Origin: JACKAN01 sp964502735 | GTDB taxonomy: Bacteria > Bdellovibrionota > Bdellovibrionia > Bdellovibrionales > UBA1609 | NCBI GenBank assembly: GCA_964502735.1 | Contig: CAZCYD010000056.1 | Location: 1 to 17,353, forward strand | Length of the DNA stretch: 17,353 nt | Direction of reading: 5' to 3' | In this document: piece after piece, positions 7,524 through 15,746 of the stretch | Layout: every line of letters starts with the position of its first letter | Numbering within the stretch: the stretch's first letter is position 1 | Translations under genes and position numbers: made by a program | Notes under the pieces: model-generated | What the model was told of the DNA's origin: nothing | The model's database searches: none | Seen by the model: only the letters and a program-made list of their open reading frames with translations

Positions 7524-10500
7524 CTATGGGATTGCATTTTTTTTGAAAATCCGACTCAATTTTAATGAGATGTCGTCGACAATGCGTATGAATGCTGGAA
7601 AAAATAAAGCCGTCATGGTTGAACCAAAGGCTAGACCCCAACCGAGTGCAAGTGCTATGGGAATCACAAATGGGTCGCCGCCACCAAAACCTAAATAGTC
7701 ACGTAAAACATCACCATAGGCAGTGGGAAGCAATCCGCAAATGGTAGTTACTGTAGTTAATAAAATTGGCCTCAGGCGAGTTTGAGCCGAGCTTATTATT
7801 GAATCATCAAGGTTTTTTCCTTGGTCCCTTTGCTTGTTTACAAAGTCGGTGAAAATAATAGCATTATTTACAATAACACCAGCTAAGGCTATTACGCCTA
7901 GCATGGCCATAAAGCTAAAAGGGCGTCCATGAATGAACATGGACCAAATAACTCCTATAAAACCAAGCGGAATGGAAGATAAAATAAGAGCTGGTTGTAG
8001 AAGATTCTTAAATGTAATTATGAGTAGAGAAAAAATAAAGCAGGCAGCAAAGATAAAAGCAACCAATAGCGATTGCATAGACTCTTGCGTGTCCTTGTCC
8101 TCCCCACTAGATTCATAACTATATCCTGGGTATTTTTCAGTAATTTTTTTAAGAATAGGGCCTATTAATTGATTGGCTTCCATAGCTGAGATTTTTTCGG
8201 CCTCGACCCCCGCAGAGACGTTGATAACTCTTTTATAGTTGGAATGAGAAATTGAGCTTAAAGATCTTTTTACTGAAAAATTAGATACAGCGGGAAGAGA
8301 AATCAAATGACCTTGATTATTGCCTATTTTTAGTTGTTGAAGTTGTTCTTTAACAGAACCGTTGCTGTTATCTAATTTAACCCTAAGATCGATCTCTTCA
8401 TCCAATGAACGCACAGAAGAAGCGACTATTCCATCAAATGCTGCGCGAACTGATTGGGCGATAGATGCGAAGTTGAGTCCGTAGGAGGTTTCTTTATTGT
8501 TAGGAAGCACTTGCCACTCTTCTTTCCCTTCTAAGTAAGAGTCGCGTATGTCCTGAACTCCATCAATTTTTTGTAGCTCTTCTTTAAACTCTACGGCCAT
8601 TTGTCTGAGAATATCAAAGTCATCCCCCATGATGTCCATGGCAATAGCTCTACCTTGTGGAGGTCCCTGTTTCACCAGTTCAAAACTCATTTGTTTTACA
8701 AATGGAGGTCTAGTCATTTGAGGACGGAGAAAATCAATAATTTCCTCTGCTGTGCGCTCTCTATCGCTTTGAGGTGTTAGTGTTACTCGAATATTAGCGT
8801 AGTGAGCCCCTCTTCGTGTTAGAGGGTCCATCATATCCTGCTGAATAATTCCGACGTGGGTAACGACATCCAATAGTTCTTGCTTAGAAAGTTTTTCTAT
8901 AATTTCTGTTTCTATTGGTCTAACTATTTCTGTCATTTTATTTAAGGCAACATCCTGATCAGCCTCAACCTGTACAAAAAATATTTCAACCCCTTGTGAG
9001 GGGAAGAGTATGAATTTTCCAGTCGTCGCCATGAGAGTTATTGAGCCGACAAAGATAATCACATTTAAGAAAAGAATAGAGTAACGACGCTGTAGTGACC
9101 AAGCGACCCATTTTGCATAGGCACCAACAACTTTCGCCCATCTAGGATTTTTTTTGGCTCTTTTCTTCCGTATTTTCTCAATTGAGGGTCCGACCCAGCT
9201 GACAAAGTGTGAAGGCATAATGAGAAAGGCTTCAAAGAGAGAAAAACTGAGTGCTAAAATTACCATTAATGGAATTTGAAAAACAAATGAGCCGAATATC
9301 CCAGACATAAACAACATGGGTCCAAAAGCGGAGGCCGTAGTCAGAACAGAAGCCACTACTGGACCCAAGACTTCTTGTGTTCCTTGAACAATAGATGAAA
9401 AAACCTCCTCACCCTTTTCTAAATGTCGCCAAATATTCTCACTGACGACAATAGCGTCATCAACGAGCATTCCCAGTACAATGATCAACCCCATAAGGCT
9501 GAGAAGGTTTAGCGAGGACCCTGCCATGAAGATAACTAGGATTGTTGAAAATAGCGCCAGTGGGATTCCCACAGCGACAACCAGTGTGACTTGCCAAGGA
9601 AGAAGTAGGCTCAAGAACAGGAGAACAAGGAGAAGCCCCACAAAAAGATTGGAGCTAAGCGCACTAATTCGAGTTCTTAAATATATAGAAAAATCGTTAG
9701 AAGTTCCAAACTTGATTTTGTCGCCAAACTTTTCTGAGTAGTAATTGACACGATCCTTTATGCTATTGACTAATTTAAGCACATCATACTTTTCTTTTTT
9801 TGAGATGATAAGATTAATGGAATCCTCTCCATTTGTGTGGTAGAGAGTGTCCGGCTTTGCTAATGTTGAGACTACAGTTGCTACGTCTCGGATTTTACTT
9901 CCGAAGCCAGAATCATTGGCTAACAACATGGTATCGAGAATTTGTTCACTATTTTCATATTGTCCTTCAGCTCTCACCAATGTTTCGATCCCCTTTTTGT
10001 CTGTAAGAGATCCTCCAGGAAGAGAAACATTTCTGCTGTTGATTGAGTATATAAGGCTTGAAAGTGGGACATTTCTTTCTGCCAATTTTTCTGGGCTGGC
10101 TTGAATGAGGTATTCTTTTTTGCGAAGTCCTTGTTTTGTAACGCGAGCAACACCTGGCATAAGACTGACTTCGTCGGCTACTGTTTTTGCGATGTCGCGT
10201 AGATACATTTCATCACCATCTCCACTGATGGTGATTTCAATGATGGGCATAACTCCGCTATCTAGAACTGTGACTACAGGCTTCATTGCATCTTCAGGCA
10301 AATCATCAGTTCGGTCAATGGCTCGTTGGATGTCATCATTTGTTAGCTTGGGGTCTCTAGCGTCCGGATCTAATTGTAAAACGGTAACGCCTGTAGACTC
10401 CGTAGCCGTGCTGTAGATTTTTTTTATACCATCGACTTCTTTTAATGAGGATTCGATCGGATTAATAATAAGCTTTTCAATTTGTTCTGTAGAAGCTCCG

Positions 10501-10658
10501 GGAAGAACTGTTCTGATTGACGTAACGTGCAGGTCAACCTTTGGCCAAATATCTCTACGTATTGAAAGGAGGCTGTAAACTCCAAATGCAAGAATTAGAA
10601 TTGTGATAAGATTGCCAAACAAATGCTCTTTAGCAAAAAAATGAATAATGCCTTTCAC
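7524..10658 (-). CDS. RND-family efflux transporter, inner-membrane permease subunit
   Basis: About 1044 residues from the GTG at 10658, the usual length for AcrB-type pumps. It has an N-terminal helix, two large periplasmic loops and two six-helix bundles. In the fourth helix GMLVDDAIVVSENI carries the paired proton-relay aspartates (Asp400 and Asp401). In the tenth helix GVIVNNAIIFTDF has Asn931-Asn932, at or near the position AcrB fills with the essential lysine, as in several other RND branches. The long frame begins at TTG 10688, which has no ribosome binding site; GGAGG (10670-10666) lies seven bases before GTG 10658, so I use that. No membrane fusion protein or outer-membrane channel gene lies beside it, so its partners must be encoded elsewhere. 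The substrate cannot be read from sequence. Confidence 0.93.
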   Translation of the reverse strand: MKGIIHFFAKEHLFGNLITILILAFGVYSLLSIRRDIWPKVDLHVTSIRTVLPGASTEQIEKLIINPIESSLKEVDGIKKIYSTATESTGVTVLQLDPDARDPKLTNDDIQRAIDRTDDLPEDAMKPVVTVLDSGVMPIIEITISGDGDEMYLRDIAKTVADEVSLMPGVARVTKQGLRKKEYLIQASPEKLAERNVPLSSLIYSINSRNVSLPGGSLTDKKGIETLVRAEGQYENSEQILDTMLLANDSGFGSKIRDVATVVSTLAKPDTLYHTNGEDSINLIISKKEKYDVLKLVNSIKDRVNYYSEKFGDKIKFGTSNDFSIYLRTRISALSSNLFVGLLLVLLFLSLLLPWQVTLVVAVGIPLALFSTILVIFMAGSSLNLLSLMGLIIVLGMLVDDAIVVSENIWRHLEKGEEVFSSIVQGTQEVLGPVVASVLTTASAFGPMLFMSGIFGSFVFQIPLMVILALSFSLFEAFLIMPSHFVSWVGPSIEKIRKKRAKKNPRWAKVVGAYAKWVAWSLQRRYSILFLNVIIFVGSITLMATTGKFILFPSQGVEIFFVQVEADQDVALNKMTEIVRPIETEIIEKLSKQELLDVVTHVGIIQQDMMDPLTRRGAHYANIRVTLTPQSDRERTAEEIIDFLRPQMTRPPFVKQMSFELVKQGPPQGRAIAMDIMGDDFDILRQMAVEFKEELQKIDGVQDIRDSYLEGKEEWQVLPNNKETSYGLNFASIAQSVRAAFDGIVASSVRSLDEEIDLRVKLDNSNGSVKEQLQQLKIGNNQGHLISLPAVSNFSVKRSLSSISHSNYKRVINVSAGVEAEKISAMEANQLIGPILKKITEKYPGYSYESSGEDKDTQESMQSLLVAFIFAACFIFSLLIITFKNLLQPALILSSIPLGFIGVIWSMFIHGRPFSFMAMLGVIALAGVIVNNAIIFTDFVNKQRDQGKNLDDSIISSAQTRLRPILLTTVTTICGLLPTAYGDVLRDYLGFGGGDPFVIPIALALGWGLAFGSTMTALFFPAFIRIVDDISLKLSRIFKKNAIP

Positions 10659-10665
10659 GCTGGGG

Positions 10666-10670
10666 CCTCC
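10666..10670 (-). promoter_or_regulatory. Ribosome binding site fixing the RND pump start at GTG 10658
   Basis: Read on the minus strand, GGAGG is followed by seven bases and then GTG AAA GGC. This is the only convincing Shine-Dalgarno sequence at the 5' end of the pump gene. The upstream in-frame TTG at 10688 follows a TCTC tract with no purine-rich site. Confidence 0.65.
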
Positions 10671-10767
10671 ATCAGAACTCTGACTCAAGAGAAATAAGTA
10701 TATTGAATTTCAGTTGTGGTTCAAAGCTTTTGTTGCACATCAAAGAATATTCTTTTATGAAAGAAGC

Positions 10768-11589
10768 ATGAATCTTTTAATACCATGGAAAGAGGCCACC
10801 TTTGTTGCTTTTGATACTGAAACTTCTGGAAAATATCCAATGGAGTCTGAAATATGTGAAATAGCAGCTGTAAAGTGGAAGTCTGGGAGTATCATTGCTG
10901 AGTATCAGCAGTTAGTAAAGCCAACCAAGACCATGAGTGAAGAGGTCATAAAGATTCACAATATCACAAATGAAATGGTGGAGAACCAGCCTCCAATAAC
11001 TCAAGTTCTGCCGGATTTTTATAGTTTTATTGCGGATAGCTTTTTAGTTGCCCATCACGCTCCCTTTGACCTTGGGTTTTTAGCCATTGAGTTTGAAAAA
11101 ATGGGACTACCGTTTTTAGAAAGCCCTGTTTTTTGCAGCAGTTTATTGTCGAGAGCATTATTGCCGGGCAGTATTAATCACAAATTGCAAACTTTGGTTA
11201 ATTATTTGCAGATTTCCCAAGGTTCCGCTCACAGGGCTTTAGACGATTCGCGAGCTTGCATGCAAGTGACTCTCAAGTGCTTTGAAAAGGCTGGAAACGA
11301 CAAGACTATTGAAGACTTGTTAAGGATTCAAAAAAAGAAAATTTTTTGGGAATCGTATTCAATAAAAGAGCTTGAGAAAACTCCGCACCTAGCAAAGCTT
11401 GTGTTGGCCATCCGAGAGGGAGCAAATTCAGAAATAGTTTATATGGGTGGGTCTCGTCCCGGTCAGCCCCGTGTAGTCCGGCCAATTAGTGTGGTTAGAG
11501 GGCCAACGGGTGATTTTTTAGTTGCAATATCTGAGGGGGAAGTTATGACTAAGCGCTACTTTCTGGATAAGATTAAGAAGGTCTATTAG
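10768..11589 (+). CDS. DnaQ-like DEDDh 3'-5' exonuclease with C-terminal WYL-like domain
   Basis: 273 residues from ATG 10768. The long frame begins at TTG 10714, but its extra 18 residues look like read-through and would push the exonuclease fold unusually far from the N-terminus. The exonuclease domain (about residues 10-172) has all catalytic motifs: FDTETSG (Asp16, Glu18), HHAPFD (Asp101) and HRALDD (His155, Asp160), i.e. the DEDDh class of the polymerase III epsilon subunit. After a Lys-rich linker, residues about 211-273 (AIREG...EIVYMGG...RVVRPISVV...RYFLDKIKKV) follow the pattern of a WYL ligand/nucleic-acid-binding barrel: a Y after the first strand, R.V.P, then R.F.LDRI-like. It is much shorter than polymerase III epsilon partners with GIY-YIG or polymerase fusions. 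Probably a DNA repair or processing nuclease; the WYL assignment is inference. Only a weak purine tract (AAGAAG) precedes the ATG. Confidence 0.85.
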   Translation: MNLLIPWKEATFVAFDTETSGKYPMESEICEIAAVKWKSGSIIAEYQQLVKPTKTMSEEVIKIHNITNEMVENQPPITQVLPDFYSFIADSFLVAHHAPFDLGFLAIEFEKMGLPFLESPVFCSSLLSRALLPGSINHKLQTLVNYLQISQGSAHRALDDSRACMQVTLKCFEKAGNDKTIEDLLRIQKKKIFWESYSIKELEKTPHLAKLVLAIREGANSEIVYMGGSRPGQPRVVRPISVVRGPTGDFLVAISEGEVMTKRYFLDKIKKVY

Positions 11590-11612
11590 TCATTTTTTAT
11601 TTGTGTAAAAAA

Positions 11613-12071
11613 CTAATCACATGACCATTTATTATCTAACCATTCGACGATGGCTTTATATGTTTCCCCCTCTTTATTAAGACTGCATTCTCTCCCGCAA
11701 AATCGGTTTGTTTCTAGTGTTTTTAAGAACTCTCCTCTTTCCATATACCGGGCTGCAAAATAAGACTCTTCAGGAGTGTTAGTGTCGGCAAAATAGGGTA
11801 GAAATCCTCCTGTTTTGCTATGGCAAACGCCACAGTGAACAGAGAAGTACTCTTTTAAAAGATATTGATAACCGTTCTGACCACAAAAGGCATCAGGTTT
11901 ATCTGTTCCCAAAAAGTCGGCTTCAACAAACCTATCAGTGTCAGTTGGGTCTTGTGAACTCAGATGATGATCATTGGGTAAGGGTTGAATCTCGCGAGTG
12001 TCGCAGTTGTTGAATAGACCCAAAATTAGCAGCAATAGCGCTAGCGAACTCAATTTTAGATAAGATTTCAT
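11613..12071 (-). CDS. Monohaem c-type cytochrome-like exported protein, probable lipoprotein
   Basis: 152 residues from ATG 12071. The open frame extends to 12170, but AGGGGG seven bases before 12071 and the signal peptide beginning there fix the start. An 18-residue hydrophobic stretch is followed by LFNNC, which could be an unusual lipobox with Cys23 as the lipidated residue; the -1 and -3 residues are not canonical. A single haem-binding CxxCH motif (Cys80, Cys83, His84 in VHCGVCHSKTGG) and Met110 as a possible distal ligand suggest a small c-type cytochrome at the outside of a membrane. Extra cysteines (63, 125, 129, 151) could form disulfides. The region after CxxCH resembles the small haem-binding modules of cytochrome-like lipoproteins. 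It may only structurally mimic a cytochrome. It lies 144 bp downstream of the cysteine-rich exported protein gene on the same strand. Confidence 0.75.
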   Translation of the reverse strand: MKSYLKLSSLALLLLILGLFNNCDTREIQPLPNDHHLSSQDPTDTDRFVEADFLGTDKPDAFCGQNGYQYLLKEYFSVHCGVCHSKTGGFLPYFADTNTPEESYFAARYMERGEFLKTLETNRFCGRECSLNKEGETYKAIVEWLDNKWSCD

Positions 12072-12215
12072 TACAATTCCCCCTACCTCATAAATGAAAG
12101 CCAATTGAGAACAGGATATCACACTAAGTGTTCGGGCGCGGCAGGATTTTAAAAGCCGTCTCAATTCCATACATTTAATTGCTCTTTATACAAGGCTCTT
12201 CTTAGATAGAAATTA

Positions 12216-13586
12216 TTAGTTGGTTTGAGTAGAGGGGGGTGCTGGGGAATGGAGAGACGGGCCCAATTGATTTTTGACATAGGACTCTTTTAATTCTTTA
12301 AGTTGATAAGAGGCCACCAAGCAGGTGTCAATAATATCTTGATTAGATGTGTTCTGCTTTACGCAGAGGTTTTCAAACTTCTTGACGTAAATTTCCCATG
12401 CCTGGGACTCCTTAGAAACCAATAAGCTGGCCAGATTTAGAAACTGAGGATTACCCTTTGTAAGTTCTCGGCAGCTAGTTGTGGCAGTCGGGCTCCTGTC
12501 AACACAAAGTCCAGTTGAATTTTTTAAACAAGAACTCAATTCAGAGGTCTTCAACATTTCACTCTGTAGCACCTCCGGAGTGCAAAGAACATTGCCACCA
12601 AAGAGCAGGGGATTGCAAAGAGCTTGGTGATTGTCGCATTTGTATTGGTGCTTATCTAAGCTGGAAATATTAAGTTCAGATGGAATTTCAGTAGGGTGTT
12701 TGCATTCTACTCCATAAATAACAAAACCCGCATAAATGCACCGCTCATTTTGGGGTTGAGGGGGGCTAGTCCGAGCTAGCACCCGCTGAGGTCTGGCAGA
12801 AGTTACATCTGTATAAGAAAGACTTGTTGGACGGGAAGAGATTGCAGAAGAAGATCTTGTTGCTGTTGAGGCGACCGGAGGGGGCCCACCTGACAGAACA
12901 TTATTAGATTGTCTCGTTCTTGAAACTTGTTGTGTTGAAGGAGAAGCACCACCACGACGGGTATCTAGGCTCAGATCTTGAAAGCTCGAGACGGCGGGAT
13001 TTTCTCCATATACGACTCTATATCTAACAGGAAAGCCAGACTGCTGTAAAAGCGAGGCCCTTTCCGAAGTCGTAACGCGACCCTGTTTTAATCGGGTATC
13101 TAAAGCAGACAGGTATTGAAATTTTCTTTTGTCTTCAGGTTTTGTAGCCAGGGCAGAGATTCTACGAAACTGAATATTCCAGCTGCCTAGCAAAGCACTT
13201 TGTCCATTATTTCGCGGAAAGGTATCAATTCTCATGCGAATTCTACTGGCGAGAAAAAAAATATCAGCAAGATCGCGTGCTGAAGTTTGATTAGATGCCT
13301 GAGCTTGGTCAATTTGCCTCTTTAAACTTTGTAGTTCTGACTGTATTTCAGCTCTACGATCCGTTGAGGCAGGTGTGCGGTTGGAGCTTGACTCTTGAAT
13401 TGCTGAGTACTGGTTATTTTGGAAAGCTTCTAAATTGGCAACAATACTTTGTACGCTTCGCAAGTAGGATTGTTTGTCGCTGTTTGAGAGTTGAAGGAAT
13501 TGATCAGGGTTTAAGAACCAACTTGTTGCAAGTGCATCTGTTGAGCAGATGAATAATAAAATTAAAAAAAATGGCAAAGATCTCAT
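12216..13586 (-). CDS. Cysteine-rich exported protein of unknown function
   Basis: 456 residues. I do not recognise the family. A signal peptide is clear (hydrophobic residues 5-19, probable cleavage after Ala-Leu-Ala at 18-20). A helical region with heptad character covers about 75-125. A low-complexity linker rich in Ser, Thr, Pro and Arg covers about 205-280. The C-terminal part (283-422) holds ten cysteines, in segments such as YKCDNHQALCNP and GLCVDRS; the even number suggests five disulfides in an extracytoplasmic domain. The tail is Pro/Ser/Thr-rich. The composition fits a secreted or surface protein that needs disulfide formation. The ATG at 13586 has no clear Shine-Dalgarno sequence. 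It lies 71 bp downstream of the lspA fusion on the same strand and could share its transcript. Confidence 0.75.
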   Translation of the reverse strand: MRSLPFFLILLFICSTDALATSWFLNPDQFLQLSNSDKQSYLRSVQSIVANLEAFQNNQYSAIQESSSNRTPASTDRRAEIQSELQSLKRQIDQAQASNQTSARDLADIFFLASRIRMRIDTFPRNNGQSALLGSWNIQFRRISALATKPEDKRKFQYLSALDTRLKQGRVTTSERASLLQQSGFPVRYRVVYGENPAVSSFQDLSLDTRRGGASPSTQQVSRTRQSNNVLSGGPPPVASTATRSSSAISSRPTSLSYTDVTSARPQRVLARTSPPQPQNERCIYAGFVIYGVECKHPTEIPSELNISSLDKHQYKCDNHQALCNPLLFGGNVLCTPEVLQSEMLKTSELSSCLKNSTGLCVDRSPTATTSCRELTKGNPQFLNLASLLVSKESQAWEIYVKKFENLCVKQNTSNQDIIDTCLVASYQLKELKESYVKNQLGPSLHSPAPPSTQTN

Positions 13587-13657
13587 ATAAGAACTTTCGG
13601 TTTTTTGAGCTTGATTTGTTACAGACTTTTATCTGGGTTTTATTGATATATGATGTT

Positions 13658-14686
13658 TTAAGAAATGCCGACGTCGCTTCGAATGGACTTAGCGTCTTCA
13701 TCACTGTCAGATAAATCATCATTTTCAGGTGCAATATCAAGAGAAGATAAGTTGCTCTTACCTACAGGGAGAATTTTATTTCTAAGTCGCTCTGCAATGT
13801 CTTCAAGATGCTCTAGCTCATCTCCTGCTCTTACCTTAAATTTACGATCTTTTCCGGATATAAGATCATCTACATACAACTCAAAAGCGTAAATAGGACC
13901 AGCTGTTCTATGAGAGACGATTCGGCCAATTAGAAAGAGCGCAATTAGAAAGGCGAAACTGATAGATGAATAGGTCAGAAGAAAAGGAACTAAAAATTTT
14001 TTCTCCATGACGAGAGCTTGGCTCATAGCCAATTCATCAATTGTTATTTTTAGGAAAGTAAACGCGAATACCCCACTAATAATAGCAAAACCAAGCCCAA
14101 CAGCTATAAGTACAAAAATATACTTTATTTGAAACTTTGGTATGACCCACACTTTTTTTCTAGTGTCTTGTGAAGGCCAAATTTGTTCTCCATGAACAAT
14201 TAGAGTGTAAACAATCATCAGGTAGCCCACCCATTGTAGTAAGTCTGCAAGGTTAAAGGCTGGAGACATCCAAATAGGAGTGCGGATAACTAAAAAGTCA
14301 ACTACAGAGCCGCTTAAAATTCTGTCAGTAACATTTCCCATAATTCCGCCCAAAAGAATTGACATACCAGAGCGAAGCAGGAGAGATCTCTTGGGAAGAA
14401 GATACTGAATTGAGGAGTAAATAAAAATGAGAAAGGCTCCACCTGTTGAGAGTGTCACTATTCTTAAAATAGGTGGAAGGTTAGAGAAGGTGCCTAACAT
14501 CGCACCGGGGTTTCGGTGTAAAACTAAGCCAAAAGGCCCCCAGAATCTGACGGGGAAGCCTGAGAGATTGTGTACGGCCCAAGCCTTAGTTATGTAGTCG
14601 GATATCCAAACAGAAAATATCAAAAATACTATAATTAACCAGTCTTTTTTTCTCACCGATTCAGGATAGCAAAGTCTTTCTTGCAT
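13658..14686 (-). CDS. lspA: Signal peptidase II (LspA) fused to a two-helix HAMP module
   Basis: The first 165 or so residues are a complete prolipoprotein signal peptidase, the membrane aspartyl protease that cuts signal peptides from lipoproteins. Seen are Asp30 in DYITKAW, Asn59 in RNPGAMLG, catalytic Asp121 in GNVTDR and catalytic Asp148 in FNLAD; the spacing between the two aspartates (27) equals that of E. coli LspA (114/141). Unlike ordinary LspA, which is about 160-170 residues long, the protein continues to 342. It has two more membrane helices (about 188-212 and 231-254), then a HAMP-like segment (about 255-305: HRTAGP, ISGK, GDELEHLEDIAERL) and an acidic tail. There is no kinase, cyclase or chemotaxis output domain. 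No Shine-Dalgarno sequence is visible before the ATG; a TACAAT-like hexamer (minus strand, 14733-14728) might be part of its promoter, but no good -35 is present. Confidence 0.88.
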   Translation of the reverse strand: MQERLCYPESVRKKDWLIIVFLIFSVWISDYITKAWAVHNLSGFPVRFWGPFGLVLHRNPGAMLGTFSNLPPILRIVTLSTGGAFLIFIYSSIQYLLPKRSLLLRSGMSILLGGIMGNVTDRILSGSVVDFLVIRTPIWMSPAFNLADLLQWVGYLMIVYTLIVHGEQIWPSQDTRKKVWVIPKFQIKYIFVLIAVGLGFAIISGVFAFTFLKITIDELAMSQALVMEKKFLVPFLLTYSSISFAFLIALFLIGRIVSHRTAGPIYAFELYVDDLISGKDRKFKVRAGDELEHLEDIAERLRNKILPVGKSNLSSLDIAPENDDLSDSDEDAKSIRSDVGIS

Positions 14687-14822
14687 GAGGAGTCGTGTTT
14701 GTTTTTGAGAGACCTAGGTCTAATCCAATTGTATTACTAAATCTGTGGTTTTAATAACATCTTGACGCATTTTATCTACGGATCTAGGTAAAAAGTGTAC
14801 AGCTAATCAAGAAAATTCAAAA

Positions 14823-15746
14823 TTAATTAGCCTGAGGGGCGGCGTAGGCCATTTTTGTTTGATTTCGCCCTTGGTGTTTCGACTGATAGAGGGCTCTGTC
14901 TGCAGCCTCAAGTAATTCTTGAAACGATCTATTAAAGCTGGGCGTTTCAGCTATGCCGATACTTATAGTTACATAGGTGGGTTTTCCGTAAGGTCCAGGA
15001 AAGGGGTGACTTTCAATATCAACCCTGAGTTTCTCTGCTAATTCATAAGTTTCGTTAGCCCGTTTTGAAGGGACTAGGACGGCAAACTCTTCACCTCCAT
15101 ACCTAGAAAGAACCATAGGGGGTGAAAAATACTCAATCATTCGTTGGCCTATATTGAAGAGTAGGCGATCTCCCTCAGGATGGCCGTAGCGGTCGTTATA
15201 ACTTTTAAAATGATCTACATCAATCATGACTACGGAGAGGGGTTCACCCTTTTGTTTGGAGTCATCAAAAAAATCTTTTAATTTTTTCTTAAAATATCTG
15301 TGATTAGATAAGCCAGTAACAGGATCTGTTGTGGCTTGTTTTTCAAGAAGCTGTTTTTCTTTTAGCCTAAGGTGTGTTTGGTAAGCTTCCTGCATTTGTA
15401 GCTTTAGATAGTCATTGTCCCAGGGCTTCAACATAAAACGGTGAATTTCTGCATTATTTATGGCATGAGCAATATGGCTGACATCGATTTGCCCAGAAAG
15501 GATGGCTCGGACTGTTGTTGGATATTTTTTTTTCACTATAGATAAAAGCTCAACTCCTGTTTTTTCCGGCATTCGAAAATCACTGAGGACGATGCTGTAA
15601 TTATTTTCAACTTCTAGATATTGAAGAGCCTCAGACGTATTGGAAGCCGTTGTGACTTCAAAGTCAGACCTTAGGAGCCTTTCCAAAGATTTTAAAACTT
15701 CAGGCTCATCGTCTACACATAATAGTTTTGGCTTTGTACTGTCCAT
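14823..15746 (-). CDS. Response regulator with GGDEF domain (diguanylate cyclase)
   Basis: 307 residues in two domains. The receiver domain (about 6-125) has the acidic pair Asp12-Asp13, phosphoacceptor Asp56 in LSDFRMP, Ser84 and Lys107 in MLKPWD. A helical linker leads to a GGDEF domain (about 138-300) with TDPVTGLSNHRYF, IDVDHFK (metal ligand Asp176) and the active site RYGGEEF (217-221), so it should make cyclic di-GMP when phosphorylated. The inhibitory RxxD site that normally stands just before the active site is replaced by SPPM, so product inhibition through that site is not expected. The ATG overlaps the stop codon of the upstream solute-binding protein gene by one base (TAATG) and has no Shine-Dalgarno sequence of its own, which suggests translational coupling. 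No sensor kinase is adjacent. Confidence 0.93.
   Translation of the reverse strand: MDSTKPKLLCVDDEPEVLKSLERLLRSDFEVTTASNTSEALQYLEVENNYSIVLSDFRMPEKTGVELLSIVKKKYPTTVRAILSGQIDVSHIAHAINNAEIHRFMLKPWDNDYLKLQMQEAYQTHLRLKEKQLLEKQATTDPVTGLSNHRYFKKKLKDFFDDSKQKGEPLSVVMIDVDHFKSYNDRYGHPEGDRLLFNIGQRMIEYFSPPMVLSRYGGEEFAVLVPSKRANETYELAEKLRVDIESHPFPGPYGKPTYVTISIGIAETPSFNRSFQELLEAADRALYQSKHQGRNQTKMAYAAPQAN

Noticed and set aside
11587..11615. An AT-only hairpin (TAGT...TTTTTT / AAAAAACTA) linking two convergent stop codons, considered as a two-way terminator.
   Set aside because: The stem has a two-base bulge, no internal GC pairs and no separate U-tract beyond the stem, so it would be too weak to call.
12121..12131. 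ACACT-A-AGTGT inverted repeat upstream of the haem protein gene, considered as a regulator site.
   Set aside because: Five-base arms are too short to be significant and the symmetry does not extend outward.
13504..13740. 78-residue minus-strand open frame overlapping two genes.
   Set aside because: It overlaps the lspA fusion and the start of the cysteine-rich protein gene in another frame, has no ribosome binding site, and its sequence looks like out-of-frame translation.
14711..14720. Perfect 10-base palindrome GACCTAGGTC upstream of the lspA fusion, considered as an operator.
   Set aside because: About 17 perfect 10-base palindromes are expected by chance in a window of this size, and no second copy or regulator gene supports it.
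14762..14789. A 28-base stretch resembling 23-50 (22 of 28 positions identical), considered as a second dispersed motif or shared promoter.
   Set aside because: Both are AT-rich, the match does not extend outward, and in a window this long dozens of pairs at this identity are expected by chance. Position 23-50 may also be coding.
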